A stretch of DNA of 64,000 nucleotides from Paramyrothecium sp. XJ0827. Taxonomy: Eukaryota > Ascomycota > Sordariomycetes > Hypocreales > Stachybotryaceae. Position 1 is the first letter of the stretch. Each line of letters starts with the position of its first letter. Below the pieces are notes generated by a model. That model did no database searches. It was not told where the DNA came from and worked only from the letters and a program-made list of their open reading frames with translations. The position numbers and the translations under genes were made by a program. Below, piece by piece: positions 1-10,255 of the stretch. The stretch lies in contig JAJFPB010000009.1 in assembly GCA_020881915.1 (NCBI GenBank), positions 2,480,001 through 2,544,000 of the forward strand, written 5' to 3'.

Positions 1-1015
1 TCATCAATAGTTCACACAATACTGTCGCGTAGTCGACGTTAACTTGTGAAGTGATAGCAAAATTACTTCCTACTCGTTCCCTTCCAACTCGTTCCCTTCC
101 AGGCGTCGCAATTTAATTACCTACTCAGCCAATCAACAATCCCTAGCCGTCGGTGTCACAGCGAGACTGTCATGCAAATGTCTCGGCTAGCCGGCCACGA
201 AAAATCCAGTGACTGTGTGTGGCTGTCTCGGTTATCGACTAGTACCTCGCCATCGCTCGAAAGGCACAAGGGTTGATCGCCACTAGGATGGGACTCGTGG
301 AGAGGCCTCACGGCTTCCCGGAGATTGCGCCGGGGAGAGGGGAAACAAGCCACAGGACTATTGGTTGTCCCAATGACCCGGAGACGCTATAATTGGTGAT
401 CTTGCCCGCTACGTGCCATAGCGCGTCGATGACAAGCGGAACGGGGCAAGCCAGAAAAGTGGAAGTGACGCAATGATCAACTAACGCTCCATGTTAAGCT
501 TTGCGCCGTCCAAAGGCTCGCCGTTTTAGCCGTTGGCGCTGTTGATAATGATGCTCGTTCCTGTTTTCCCGACAGCTTTAGGAATTCCTCACAGAGCATT
601 GCCACGCCGCTACGTGTTATGACAATTGGCATCATGTTCGCGGGCAGAGCCCTAGAACCGACATCGACCAGGCTTCTTCTTCTTCCTCAACCCCAGGACA
701 AGTACCGCGGCGCACAGCAGCACTTCGGATCTCACCCGAGTTACAGAGCCTAGCGAGAATCAGGAAGCACACAGTACAAGACACGCAGACACACCAGCAC
801 GCGTCAGTACGTGAAAATTCTTCCTCCACCACTGCCACCGATACCATCCATCCCTGCCGCCAAGTACCCGCTTCACTCAAACCGCTCTGTTGACCAGGAC
901 GCGTTCCAACGTTGAATAGAGCAAACGTCTTCTGCAGAAATGCTCCGGTCGACAGGCGGACTGTCGTAGAGCCAAACAAGGGCTTCCGTCTAGTCCTGTC
1001 GGGCAGGGAAGCATA
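1..1015. other. Upstream intergenic region with no convincing gene
   Basis: I see no open frame here with recognisable protein features. The longest, on the minus strand at 632-1045, overlaps the start of the receptor gene and has arginine- and glutamate-rich low-complexity sequence typical of a chance frame. The last few hundred bases are presumably promoter and 5' leader of the GPCR gene that starts at 1016. Confidence 0.5.
72..101. repeat. Perfect 15-bp tandem duplication
   Basis: The unit ACTCGTTCCCTTCCA occurs twice, head to tail, at 72-86 and 87-101 with no mismatch. It lies in non-coding sequence, and no function can be inferred. Confidence 0.85.
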
Positions 1016-2792
1016 ATGAACGACGACCCAAGACTCGCCAATCACGACTTCCGCCTTTCAAATAACCAAATACTTGCTCTCCGATGTGGTTCTTTAATTG
1101 CGAGCGCTATCAGTCTTGTCCTTGGCATAGTAACATTCATTCTGTTCCTGCGAATGAAACGGAGCTTCAGACATGAGTCAGTTACTCAATCCTCATCACA
1201 CTGCACCGGGTTTAGTACTGACCGTTGGCAGCCTGGTTATGCTTCTTGTCCAAGCAGACACGTTCGAAGCTCTTTGGTGTTTCATCTTTCCCATCGTCAG
1301 CTTCAGCCGCGGTACCGTCAGTTCCACTTCGGCCTTTTGCCAGGTCAGCGGTTTCTTCTTCGCCTTTGGTATTGAGACATCGGACTATGCTGCTCTGCTT
1401 ATTGCCATCCACACCGGCCTCTACGTCTTCCGCGGCCGCGATGGACTGTACCCATTCCGCATCTTATCCTACAGCAGTTGGTTCATATTTGGTGTTCTCT
1501 TTGCGTCGCTGCCTTTCGTGAATGAGGCCGGTTACATTAACAGATCTGAGCTATGCTATCTGCCGTACGATCCCGACTGGGTGAGGCGGGCGTTCAGTTG
1601 GGTTCCACGGTACATCATCTTCGGGCTCATCATCATGATCTACATATCAATCTACTTTTATGTCATCTTTGCGATGAAGAACAAACCGAACTGGTCCAGC
1701 AGCAGCGGTAGTCGCAGTGGCAGCGGGAGCGGCATGTGTCGAAGAATTCGATCTGGGAATGCGGCTGCTCGGGCTCGATTAGACGACAAATGGCCTCCAC
1801 CATTGCCGCTTATCTCGGACCATGGTTTGCTCGAGGAGCCAACCCCGATGGACAACATAAACACAGGCGGTCAGGATACGCCGGGGCCGACGTCACCAGC
1901 ACGAGGAAATTTGACGCAGGGGCAGCAACCCACGACGCAACCAGACCCGGCTGTTCTAGCTCAGCGCCATGCTGAATATGTAGGCTTGTCGACGATAGAC
2001 AACCTGAGCCCTGTCACTTCGCGACCCGGCACTTTTGCATCAGACGCAAGCCCCGAGAGCCTTATCTCCAGCTCTAGACGAAAGCCCGATGCACCCATGT
2101 CGCCGAGCGAAGAAGCAGGCAGTCGAGCTTTGGCAAGCACCTCTGGTGCCGCCAGCGACGCCACGGCCATTGAAGGGCGCTCCGATGCCGCTCCCGGCCC
2201 GTGGTGGAAAAATGTGATTGCGTCCTTGGCCTGCATCATTTCAATAGCGAAGACGTCAAACACCGGCTTCTTCTTCAAGATGCGCGGAGGCTACCGCGGC
2301 TCTTCGTCTGACAGGTCCTCGGCAAACAACCCCAACCGACCACCTACCTTTCGACAAAAGGCCCGCCGGCAGGTCCGTTACATGTTTATTTATCCCCTTG
2401 CGTACATGGCACTGTGGCTTATTCCGTTCGTCTCGCAACTCCTCCAGTCGGACGGTTTCTCAGGATCTCCGTTTGCGGTTTTGTTCCTCGCCCAGGTCAG
2501 CATTTGCTTTCAGGGAGCCCTGGACTCCATCATTTTCCTAGCCTGGGAAAAACCGTGGAGACACCTGAATACGCGACGAACTTTCAAGGTGAAAAAGTTG
2601 CGGTCGCATGTGCGGATCGGCCATCGTGTGGGTCGTACGCGGGAGGAGATGCACGTGGATAGAATCAATGCCATTCAACGGAGGAATCAGGAGTTAGCTG
2701 AGCGACAAGGGCAGTTCAAGGGAAGAACTATGTCAACAATGGATTGGTGGGATCGCCTCGAAGTAGAAAATAGTGCCAATGAAACATGGTAA
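1016..2792 (+). CDS. Git3-type nutrient-sensing G protein-coupled receptor
   Basis: Two exons, 1016-1176 and 1232-2792 (573 aa). The 55-nt intron starts GTCAGT, carries a CTGAC branch point and ends GGCAG; splicing restores the family motif FRHDLVMLLVQAD at the end of TM1/start of TM2. Hydrophobic segments appear at about residues 22-45, 55-75, 90-118, 130-150 and 180-205, followed by a long Ser/Gly/Pro-rich third cytoplasmic loop (about 210-430). The C-terminal pair of segments (RYMFIYPLAYMALWLIPFV and a following one) is the Git3 C-terminal domain. Family knowledge: such receptors act at the plasma membrane upstream of G-alpha/cAMP in sugar or amino-acid sensing. The ligand is not inferable. 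It stands alone, with no functionally linked neighbour. Confidence 0.85.
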
Positions 2793-3853
2793 ACCTCCTA
2801 GTTAAAGAGGGTAAAGATTCAGCCCGTCACCACGACGAGCTAGTTTCTCAATTCGTTACTCAGGTGTAGATCTGGCTGCGTTTTAGAAGGAATCATCGTT
2901 ACTATAGATTACAATAGCTGCAGCTAGTTTGCGATGCGTATTTTGAATCTCAAATATATGTACTGTGTTACATACATCATTCTGCACATTCATACTAGTT
3001 ACCATACCCTACTTAGCACGTATGCCGTCTTCGAATAGGGAGATGTAAAACTGAAACTTTCGCAAACAAAACAAAAAGAATACATATGGTTCCATAAGAT
3101 GCATTAATTCCCATTCTCGTAAGTAGAAGATGATCGTTCTCAGACCAAGGGGTATTGGAAACCCGACTTACACCCAAACGTCCCCTCGGCAGGCGGAAAC
3201 GGAAATGATTGGTCTAATTAGAAGTGGGAGGCCAGCGTGCGACATGCCTGCGGACTATGCATCGTAATGCCACTGAAGTCGCGAAACGCTCTGGTTCTAT
3301 TGTTATCCTACAATGAGTTGGTGTTTGGAATCGTCATAGCATCTTGACCGCTGACTAGACAAGCAGTTTTTCAGGGCGAATTTACACAATATCTTATGCT
3401 AGCATTTGCATAGCCATCAGACTTATGAATCAGATCAAATATACAACTTTGAGAAGGCTTCAAGAAAGCGGTCATGGTTAGATGTGACCTATCAATGCGC
3501 ACTGCCCCAGGAGACTGACACGTCGTTGATGCAGCTTGCCGCCACAAAGCCTCATCAACTGTGTCATTCGCTCAGAGTAGGCACACGTAGCTTATGGCAA
3601 ACAAGTTATTGCGGCTCAGCTGGTCAAGGCCTAGAATTGTCAGAGCCAGCGAGCTTTGAGCGACAGCGTTGCAGAATCCTTCTCCCGCCCTGTCAGCGGA
3701 GCTCGGATACATGCATGTCTTCTCTCAGCCACCAATTTCAGCCCATCGCAGATCAGCCGTCTTTTAACCAAGGCTGGCCCCGCACAATACGGCTCTGCCT
3801 CGTAATCTATGCGACTTCAGCGGCTCTTTTGACGACGAGACGCGTCAAGTGGC
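2793..3853. other. Intergenic spacer, no gene seen
   Basis: About 1.06 kb between two plus-strand genes. The first part is AT-rich and probably holds the 3' end of the GPCR transcript; the last part is probably promoter of the next gene. An open frame spans 3406-3993 but begins at a TTG, has no domain character and overlaps the next coding region in another frame, so I do not call it. Confidence 0.5.
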
Positions 3854-5635
3854 ATGCGCATTTCACCCTCGCCCATGGAGAGACCCTCTGTGCTGAGAGC
3901 TATACGCGACGCGCTTTGGATGTCGGTCGTCCCGAGACAGAATGGGAACGAGGCTATGAGCACAGTCAACAACTTGGAGACGCAGTGGGATAACCCGGCT
4001 GGCGTTTCCGCCATTCTTATGCTTGCTGGTGGCGACATTGTACAGAGGGCCTTTTGTCAGGGAACAGGGAAGTTCTATACGCCCGTTTGTTTCTCGTTCG
4101 GATGCTTCGCCTACGCCCTAGCCGCACTAGGTAGTATAATCAATGATGGGCGTCTTCTGCCGCAGCCTGATTACCCGGCCAAGGTCATCAACCTTGACTC
4201 CGGATATGCTAGGGACAACAAGAACTGGGTGATCGGTCGACTTTTGCGCGACATTGAGGCCAAGGCGTCGCGTACCAAACCACTTGGCGATGATGGCATG
4301 CGGATATCGGTGTTTGAAGCACTGGTGAACACTAATGGTCCGGCTGACTTCTCTTGGAGTCTGCTACATCTGAGTGGATTCTTGTTCACCATCATACAGC
4401 TTTGCGTCGCAGCCATCCCAGTCATCCTCGATCGTAATTGGAGCATCTTGCTAATCACAGCAGCCGGAACTCTTCTCATCCAGCTGCTTGGGTCTCTACC
4501 ACAGTGGAAAGCAGAGAAGCTTCCCAACAGACAAAGATCCAGAGCAGTCTACGGAATCACCTCGGGCAATGGCTCTCGCGACATCGTGGTGATCTTGGGT
4601 AGGGGCAATTGCCTCGACTTGGAAGAGCTTTCTACCTCACAGTCTCCACGGACCGGTCGCCCGTGGGAGAAGTTTAGATGGTTCTCGACAAACAAGAGAG
4701 ACTCCACAGGTATGGCGCATATAGAGCGGCAGAACACTCAACATCGAAAGTCCCGCGACATTTATGGAACCCCAGTCGGGTTTTGGATTTCTTCATTCAC
4801 CTGCATCTTTACATTCATGCTTTGGCTTTTGGTCCTCGTGAATATGGCCGCTCCCAATAACCACTACTGGTATCTGATCGCGGTTGGGGCGATCGGGATG
4901 GCCCACAATGCGGCGGCAGCGGGCATGGAGATACCGCCAAGGCAACGAAACTTGCCCTTGAACCTTATCGACACGATCAAACGACATAAGGTCATGGACG
5001 CTATAATGGACTTTGAGGTCACCTATCATTGTGGCCAACCACTCCTCCAAGAGTTCTTCCCCAGCAGACTCCGCCCAGACGAGCTCAAGTGGTGGTGCGG
5101 CGACCACGAGCCATACGACCGGGAAAGGCGGGCCCAGAAGGAATCCCGAGGCGTTTCCCGTAGAGAGAGGCCGGCATACAGGCCCACGCCCAACTTGATT
5201 GAAAAACGGCTGTCATGGATCGACCTTCGTCAGAGCGATAAGGAGCAGACTCTGTTGTGGCGAAGATCAAGCGGACTGCGAGAGCATCAAACAATGCACG
5301 AGGGCTCGGAGCAGCTCAGGGCTGAGATGGAGAACAAGTCACCTTTCCCGAAAACATTCCAACCCAGATATGGCCCATCTCCAAATGCTACGGCCGACCC
5401 CCTTCGATCGCCGGGAGGAGGGTGGTCGAGCGTAACCCGAGCCGCTGATACAAACATTGGGGTTTCAAGCTATTCTCAATCTCCACGAAATGAGCCTCAA
5501 AGTCCGCGAATGTCTACCGGCAGTGGCGGTGTCTCGAATTACCAGGGCCATGGAATGGAACAGTCGTCGGAACCGATTGCGTCAACCTTGCGTGCTGCAA
5601 GGGAGGCAACTACACCACCTATTTGGACAATGTGA
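3854..5635 (+). CDS. Conserved fungal multi-pass membrane protein of unknown function
   Basis: Single open frame of 593 aa. I recognise it as a hypothetical family widespread in filamentous ascomycetes, with conserved stretches ETQWDNPAGVSAILMLAGGDIVQ, FTPVCFSFGCFAYA-type sequence, and KNWVIGRLLRD; no biochemical function is known to me. Predicted membrane segments lie at about residues 75-98, 180-203, 207-228, 315-338 and 344-365. The N-terminal half is membrane-embedded with a soluble loop. The C-terminal third (from about 400) is polar and Pro/Ser/Arg-rich and probably cytoplasmic. I took the first ATG; conserved sequence begins only around residue 38, so the in-frame ATG codons at 3875 or 3956 could be the real start. 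No introns are needed. Confidence 0.7.
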   Translation: MRISPSPMERPSVLRAIRDALWMSVVPRQNGNEAMSTVNNLETQWDNPAGVSAILMLAGGDIVQRAFCQGTGKFYTPVCFSFGCFAYALAALGSIINDGRLLPQPDYPAKVINLDSGYARDNKNWVIGRLLRDIEAKASRTKPLGDDGMRISVFEALVNTNGPADFSWSLLHLSGFLFTIIQLCVAAIPVILDRNWSILLITAAGTLLIQLLGSLPQWKAEKLPNRQRSRAVYGITSGNGSRDIVVILGRGNCLDLEELSTSQSPRTGRPWEKFRWFSTNKRDSTGMAHIERQNTQHRKSRDIYGTPVGFWISSFTCIFTFMLWLLVLVNMAAPNNHYWYLIAVGAIGMAHNAAAAGMEIPPRQRNLPLNLIDTIKRHKVMDAIMDFEVTYHCGQPLLQEFFPSRLRPDELKWWCGDHEPYDRERRAQKESRGVSRRERPAYRPTPNLIEKRLSWIDLRQSDKEQTLLWRRSSGLREHQTMHEGSEQLRAEMENKSPFPKTFQPRYGPSPNATADPLRSPGGGWSSVTRAADTNIGVSSYSQSPRNEPQSPRMSTGSGGVSNYQGHGMEQSSEPIASTLRAAREATTPPIWTM

Positions 5636-5792
5636 AGGCGTCATGAGTCAACATGGATGGAAGGAAGTGGGACAAGAAGCGCGGGCTCTGGGTGATTACT
5701 GTGATGATCTGGTTCATGATATTTGTAGTGTGTTTCTCATCTTGATTAAATAATTACGTATGGACATTCGAGCAAGTGATTTGAATCCTTCG

Positions 5793-8700
5793 TCAAGAAC
5801 TCCCTACCCTTTCAACATAATTTGCTGTGCTTGACCTCCTGAATGGCAATTTTTTCATGACTTTCCGACCGTACACACTAAGGCTGGACTGCCGCCTCTC
5901 AAATGTATGGCTCGTCCCATCTTCGATCCCAGCTACCTGACTACTAGACGCTCCCCGCTCTCTTCTCTTGTTCTTTGTGTCACTCTTGAAGTCAGGTAGG
6001 TCTGGCAGCCCGGGCTGAGCATCGTCCGAGGGGCCCTGCTCGACCAAGTCCATCACCCTCTGGATCTCATCCGGTTGGCTTGGGATGGTTGACGATTTTT
6101 CCTTTGCCCTTTTGCTGAGTTCCTTCTCCGCAGCCTTGTGTTTCCTCTCGTTGATGATTTTCTCGCGCGCCATGTAGTCGTCAACACACCAGCACTGATC
6201 CTCATCCGTCAGCTCCCCGATTACCGCATCGATCGGCTCCTTGAAGTCGTCGGGCCGCGTCCTGCACATCTTTATTCTGCTGATGATCTGACAGTAGTGG
6301 ATCATATGCTTGGCATTGTCCAGCTCCCTCCTCCGCCATGAAGTCTGGTAGACTTGGACCAACAGGCCAATCTCGTCCACGCGTTCTCTCGGCCGCGGTC
6401 GAGAAATGATTATCGCAAAGTAGCTGTCAGGCTCAAACTCTTTTCTTCGGGAGATGATGTCTTTGACTTCCTGTCGCTCAAGCTCGAATCTATGGACCTT
6501 GTACCATTCATTAAGTTCCCGATCAACAGGAAAGGAAAACTCCGTCTTGGCCACGTCGTTGAGAATTGCCATGAAGTCACCACAGTGAAGTATTATTCCC
6601 GGATAGCGTACGAGGAGTCCTTCGTCTCTCAACTCTGTTGGATAATTCATCTGGTTCAAGGGGAAAGGATAGTCCTCGTCAACGCCACTCATCCAATCAA
6701 CAGGCGACCACCCAAACCCAGGCAGGGATAGCCGATCAGGCGGGAGAAATATGATTCCAGGTGGAATCGATCCCTCGTAATATTTGTTTATCAGCTTCCA
6801 GAAGTCTTTCATCATGTCCTGTCGTTGAGCCTTTGCTTCATCCGAGTGTGGGTCGGGGAAATTAGTCAAGCCGCCAGCCTGGGAGATCTCCGTTTCCTTG
6901 TAGTTCAGATTCAAAAGCGTTGCCAAGACCAGGGTTTGGTCTTCTCGGCGGGACGTTGTCTGGGAAAGGTCAGTATCTCCATCAGACAACAAGAAGTGGG
7001 GACACATACCCGCCAGCGAACAGATCGCCAAGCACTAGCAATGAGCATAGATCCTTTTTCCGCTACTGGATCGTTGCTGCGGATCCGAGACTCGCGGCCT
7101 TTTCCCATCAAATTGTCATAAAGCTGACTCTTCAAAACCTCAGACATGGAAGCTTTCAGGAGAGAAGCGTCGTCATCGCAAAGGTTTTCGATGAGGTTGT
7201 CAAAGTCCCAGACATTCTGTCGAGTTCGAGAAGCAGGCTTAAAAGGAATGGTCATGCGGCTGCTTAGAAAGGCTTCTTGTAACGTCCAGAGGCGCCTCAT
7301 CCAGCTGCTTGTCAGGAGCTTCATCGATACCTGCATTGGATTGTTTCCCACCTGCTGATCGCAAAGGTCCTTATCAACCACAATTGAGTGCGATGACGCG
7401 TTGAAGACGTGGTAGATTTGACGGATTGCTTTCTTTCTCATACTTTCAAAAGTAGGTGGAGGATCCATCTGTGATAATGCCAGATACTCGTTCCACGGAT
7501 CGTTATCGCCGGCCTCCTCGTCCCGTACCGGGATTGCAAAGGTATCTAGCCAAAAGAGCGAGCTTAGCCCTTCTGTTGAACCTGACTGGATTGGGCTTGG
7601 CGCTTCATAGCCCTTAAGGTCCGGCAGTTCCTCCAGTTGATCGGCGAGGAACTTTAACTGGCATTGCTTCACTTGATTCGATTTTTCGTTTCCCAGACCT
7701 TGAGCCCACACATGCGAAACTGTTGCAAAGCGTTGGGTTCGTTTCTTTCGGCTCCATGCCTCCACCTCTACCGAATAATGCCCCTTTTCATTCCTGATTC
7801 TAAACAACGGAAACGAAGAAGACTCAGTTGTGTCGTTTGCTTCAGCAAGGATTTGATAAACTCTCCCCACATTAGGCCCTACTAACGTGCAGTCAGCGTT
7901 CCCACAGCTCTGACCTGGTGCAGCATGACATCGAGGAGCATAGATGTCCAGGATGCGCGCACCCTCTACGGATGGGCCCGCAGGAGTGGTTGAGTGAGTA
8001 GACGCCGGTATGAAGACACATGCATCTTTGGTGCAGTGTGGATGGTCCTCAGAGCCTTTGTGGTGATTGAGAGCAGCGAGTAAAAGTATAGAGTTGGATC
8101 TCATTTGCACCTTTAGAAGTCTTTGAGTGTACAAACAAAAGTCTCTATCCTTCATTTGCGTCGTGACGTATTGGGGCAGTCCCCAGCCATCGTCCTCGTC
8201 ACTCTGCCAGCCTCTAACATGCGCTCCGAGCATTGTCATGATCTGTCTCTTCGCGGCAGAGAGCGTTTCTCCAAGGACCATGATGGAGAGCATAATGTTT
8301 TCGTGCACCCCTTCCACGGGGAAGTTTGCGCGAACTACTTGTCGCGCAAACTCAAGGATCAGATCAGCTTGCACCAATCTCAATCGTGCGGATACTCGAT
8401 GGGTTTCCTCGTACTCGTACCACTCGGTTAGAGCTCCCTCCAAGTACTTGGTTGTGAGTGTGACGCCGGAACCGGGAACCCGTGTCCCATTTCTACCTCT
8501 GCGGCGGTCGACGAGACGGTCAAAGGGTAGAAGTGGATGCTCTGTTCGAACGATGCAAGTAATGAGAGAGAAGAACAACCATGCTTGATAAAATGTTTCT
8601 GGATTCTGCGTGTTCGGCCCCGGCTTCCCATCAGGTTCCACGCGGTAGCTGTTTGGGTCGACTTTCCATCCGTGCGCAGCAGGAAACTGAAGGAAGTCCT

Positions 8701-8812
8701 TATAATGAGATCCGTGGCAAAAAGGCGAACCAGACACGCAGCAGCTATTATCTGTCAAAAGACAGTCAATGGAAATACCGAATTCCCCATAACATTCTTG
8801 CAAATGCTCCAT
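5793..8812 (-). CDS. HET-like (heterokaryon incompatibility-type) protein
   Basis: Minus strand, exons 8812-7010 and 6959-5793, about 989 aa. The 50-nt intron (7009-6960) has GTATGT, TACTGAC and CCCAG signals, and joins SVRWR to TTSRREDQTLVLATLL in frame. HET-like motifs appear in order: FATVSHVWAQGLGN, LFWLDTFAIP, AIRQIYHVFN, and SSWMRRLWTLQEAFLS, at about residues 370-540. These correspond to the usual LS-x-W-G, WIDxLCIxQ and W-x-R-x-W-T-x-Q-E blocks, but are divergent (Ala-Ile-Pro instead of Cys-Ile-Asn). The C-terminus is Lys/Glu- and Ser-rich. HET domains trigger cell death after non-self recognition in fungi; whether this divergent group does so is unknown. The start is uncertain: the frame stays open to about 8839 without another ATG, and an upstream exon could exist. 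Confidence 0.7.
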
Positions 8813-10255
8813 GGCTCGGAAACGGAGGCTCTGGTACAAAACATGTGTTATGGTGCGAAATGATCGCGAAAAAGACTATGCAGACATGAGAGAAGGTGAA
8901 AAGAAACGAATGCTGCAGCCTTGTTGGGAAGACGGCTCGGGTCGTGGGGGACTGGCCAAGTTGAAGAAGCGAGCCGGGACTTTCTCTCCAGCAGGGATTC
9001 CAGATTCGGAAATGCCGTGCTACTTCCGGTGAATGATCCTCCAGTTCCTTTCAGCTCGAACTTGGAGGGAGCAGGAGGGTGAGAAGAGGCGGCGGGGGGG
9101 TTAAACCGGCTGAACCAGGATATGCTGCACCCTAGCATCAGTGTGGTGGCTGCAACTGTAGAGCCTTGGAGTGTTATCGCTCACTGAGAGTAATATTCCC
9201 TCAGAAAGAAGGTTCTTTAGAGGAGAACTGGTACGTGCGGATGGCATGGTAGCATAAAGGCTTCCGTTCGCACACGACAGAGTGTGCTCCGGACGCCATT
9301 AGATTGCGCGGAGGTGCTCACGGGGGGGGCTCATTTGACCACGCAGGGCACCGTTTGGTCGCTTACAGGGGGCGGCTGCAATATTGGAAACGCACTCAAG
9401 TCGCTGGACGCAGTGGCTAGAGACGAGCCCAGAACCTGTAGTTGACCCGAGGTTCAGTTGACTAAGTCTCTTCGAAGTTGGACTGTTGCTTTTACAGACA
9501 GCATTTCGCATGTTTTGCCTGATTTGAAATGTAAACAAGACAAGGCTTGGCTTCCATCGTTATGCGCGCTCCAAGGATGGGACGGCCCAGATGATGGTCA
9601 TGGAGGCGATTTTCTACTTCGTAATTCGCCAGCCTCAGCCTCGCTATCAGGCCACCACACCCTTATCGACGCCAAAGGGGCTGATCCTGTGTGTCACGCG
9701 CGCGGCCCCCAGTATTTCGTAGGTCTCAGCCTCGCCCCTCCTCATGTTCCCGGCTTCGGCGGACAAGTTCTCGTCATCTCTCAACCTGCAGCTTGAGCCG
9801 CACAAGTACGTCGCGAGAGCTTCGACGCACTCTCTGCGATAGCAGTTGACATAATGCAGCCTCGAGTGTGTTTCTCCTGTGGCTCTCAAGCGTTGAAGCA
9901 AGCAACTGATGACTTCACAGTCTTCCACCTGGGCAATCTCCGGCGAGATTCCACAGGGTGACATCGGTATCGAGTGAGCACTTAGTATGCGCAGGATCGG
10001 CCATTTCTTCTAACCTTTGCATAGAGTCATACTATTACACACTTTCAAAACTAGAGCTTTCGATTATGAGAGAACGAAGTTAGAGAGGAGTATCTCGGAG
10101 GCTGTGAGAAATGTTGAAAAGAACAGCGCGAGGCTGCACATTTTCCGGCGCGATGCTTCAGACATTCTCCGTCGCGGGGAAGAAGGATATTTAGCTGCGT
10201 TAAAACGATTCAAACAGGAGATTGATGAAAATCTGGTGAGGATCTCTGTCTGGTG
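8813..10255. other. Intergenic region with possible lost 5' exon of the TPR gene
   Basis: No complete gene is visible. At 10025-10235 there is an open plus-strand stretch that would splice neatly into the next gene (donor GTGAGG at 10236, acceptor ACAG at 10315) and encodes sequence resembling the segment before the nucleophile of fungal alpha/beta-hydrolase modules. It contains no ATG, and the expected N-terminal hydrolase strand is missing. A CTAAC plus TAG acceptor just before it (to 10024) hints at one more upstream exon that I could not identify. Minus-strand frames at 9647-9964 and 8848-9138 lack recognisable features. Confidence 0.4.

Noticed and set aside
632..1045. 137-codon minus-strand frame
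   Set aside because: Overlaps the receptor start; composition typical of a chance frame.
3406..3993. 195-codon plus-strand frame
   Set aside because: Starts at TTG, overlaps the next gene in another frame and has no domain character.
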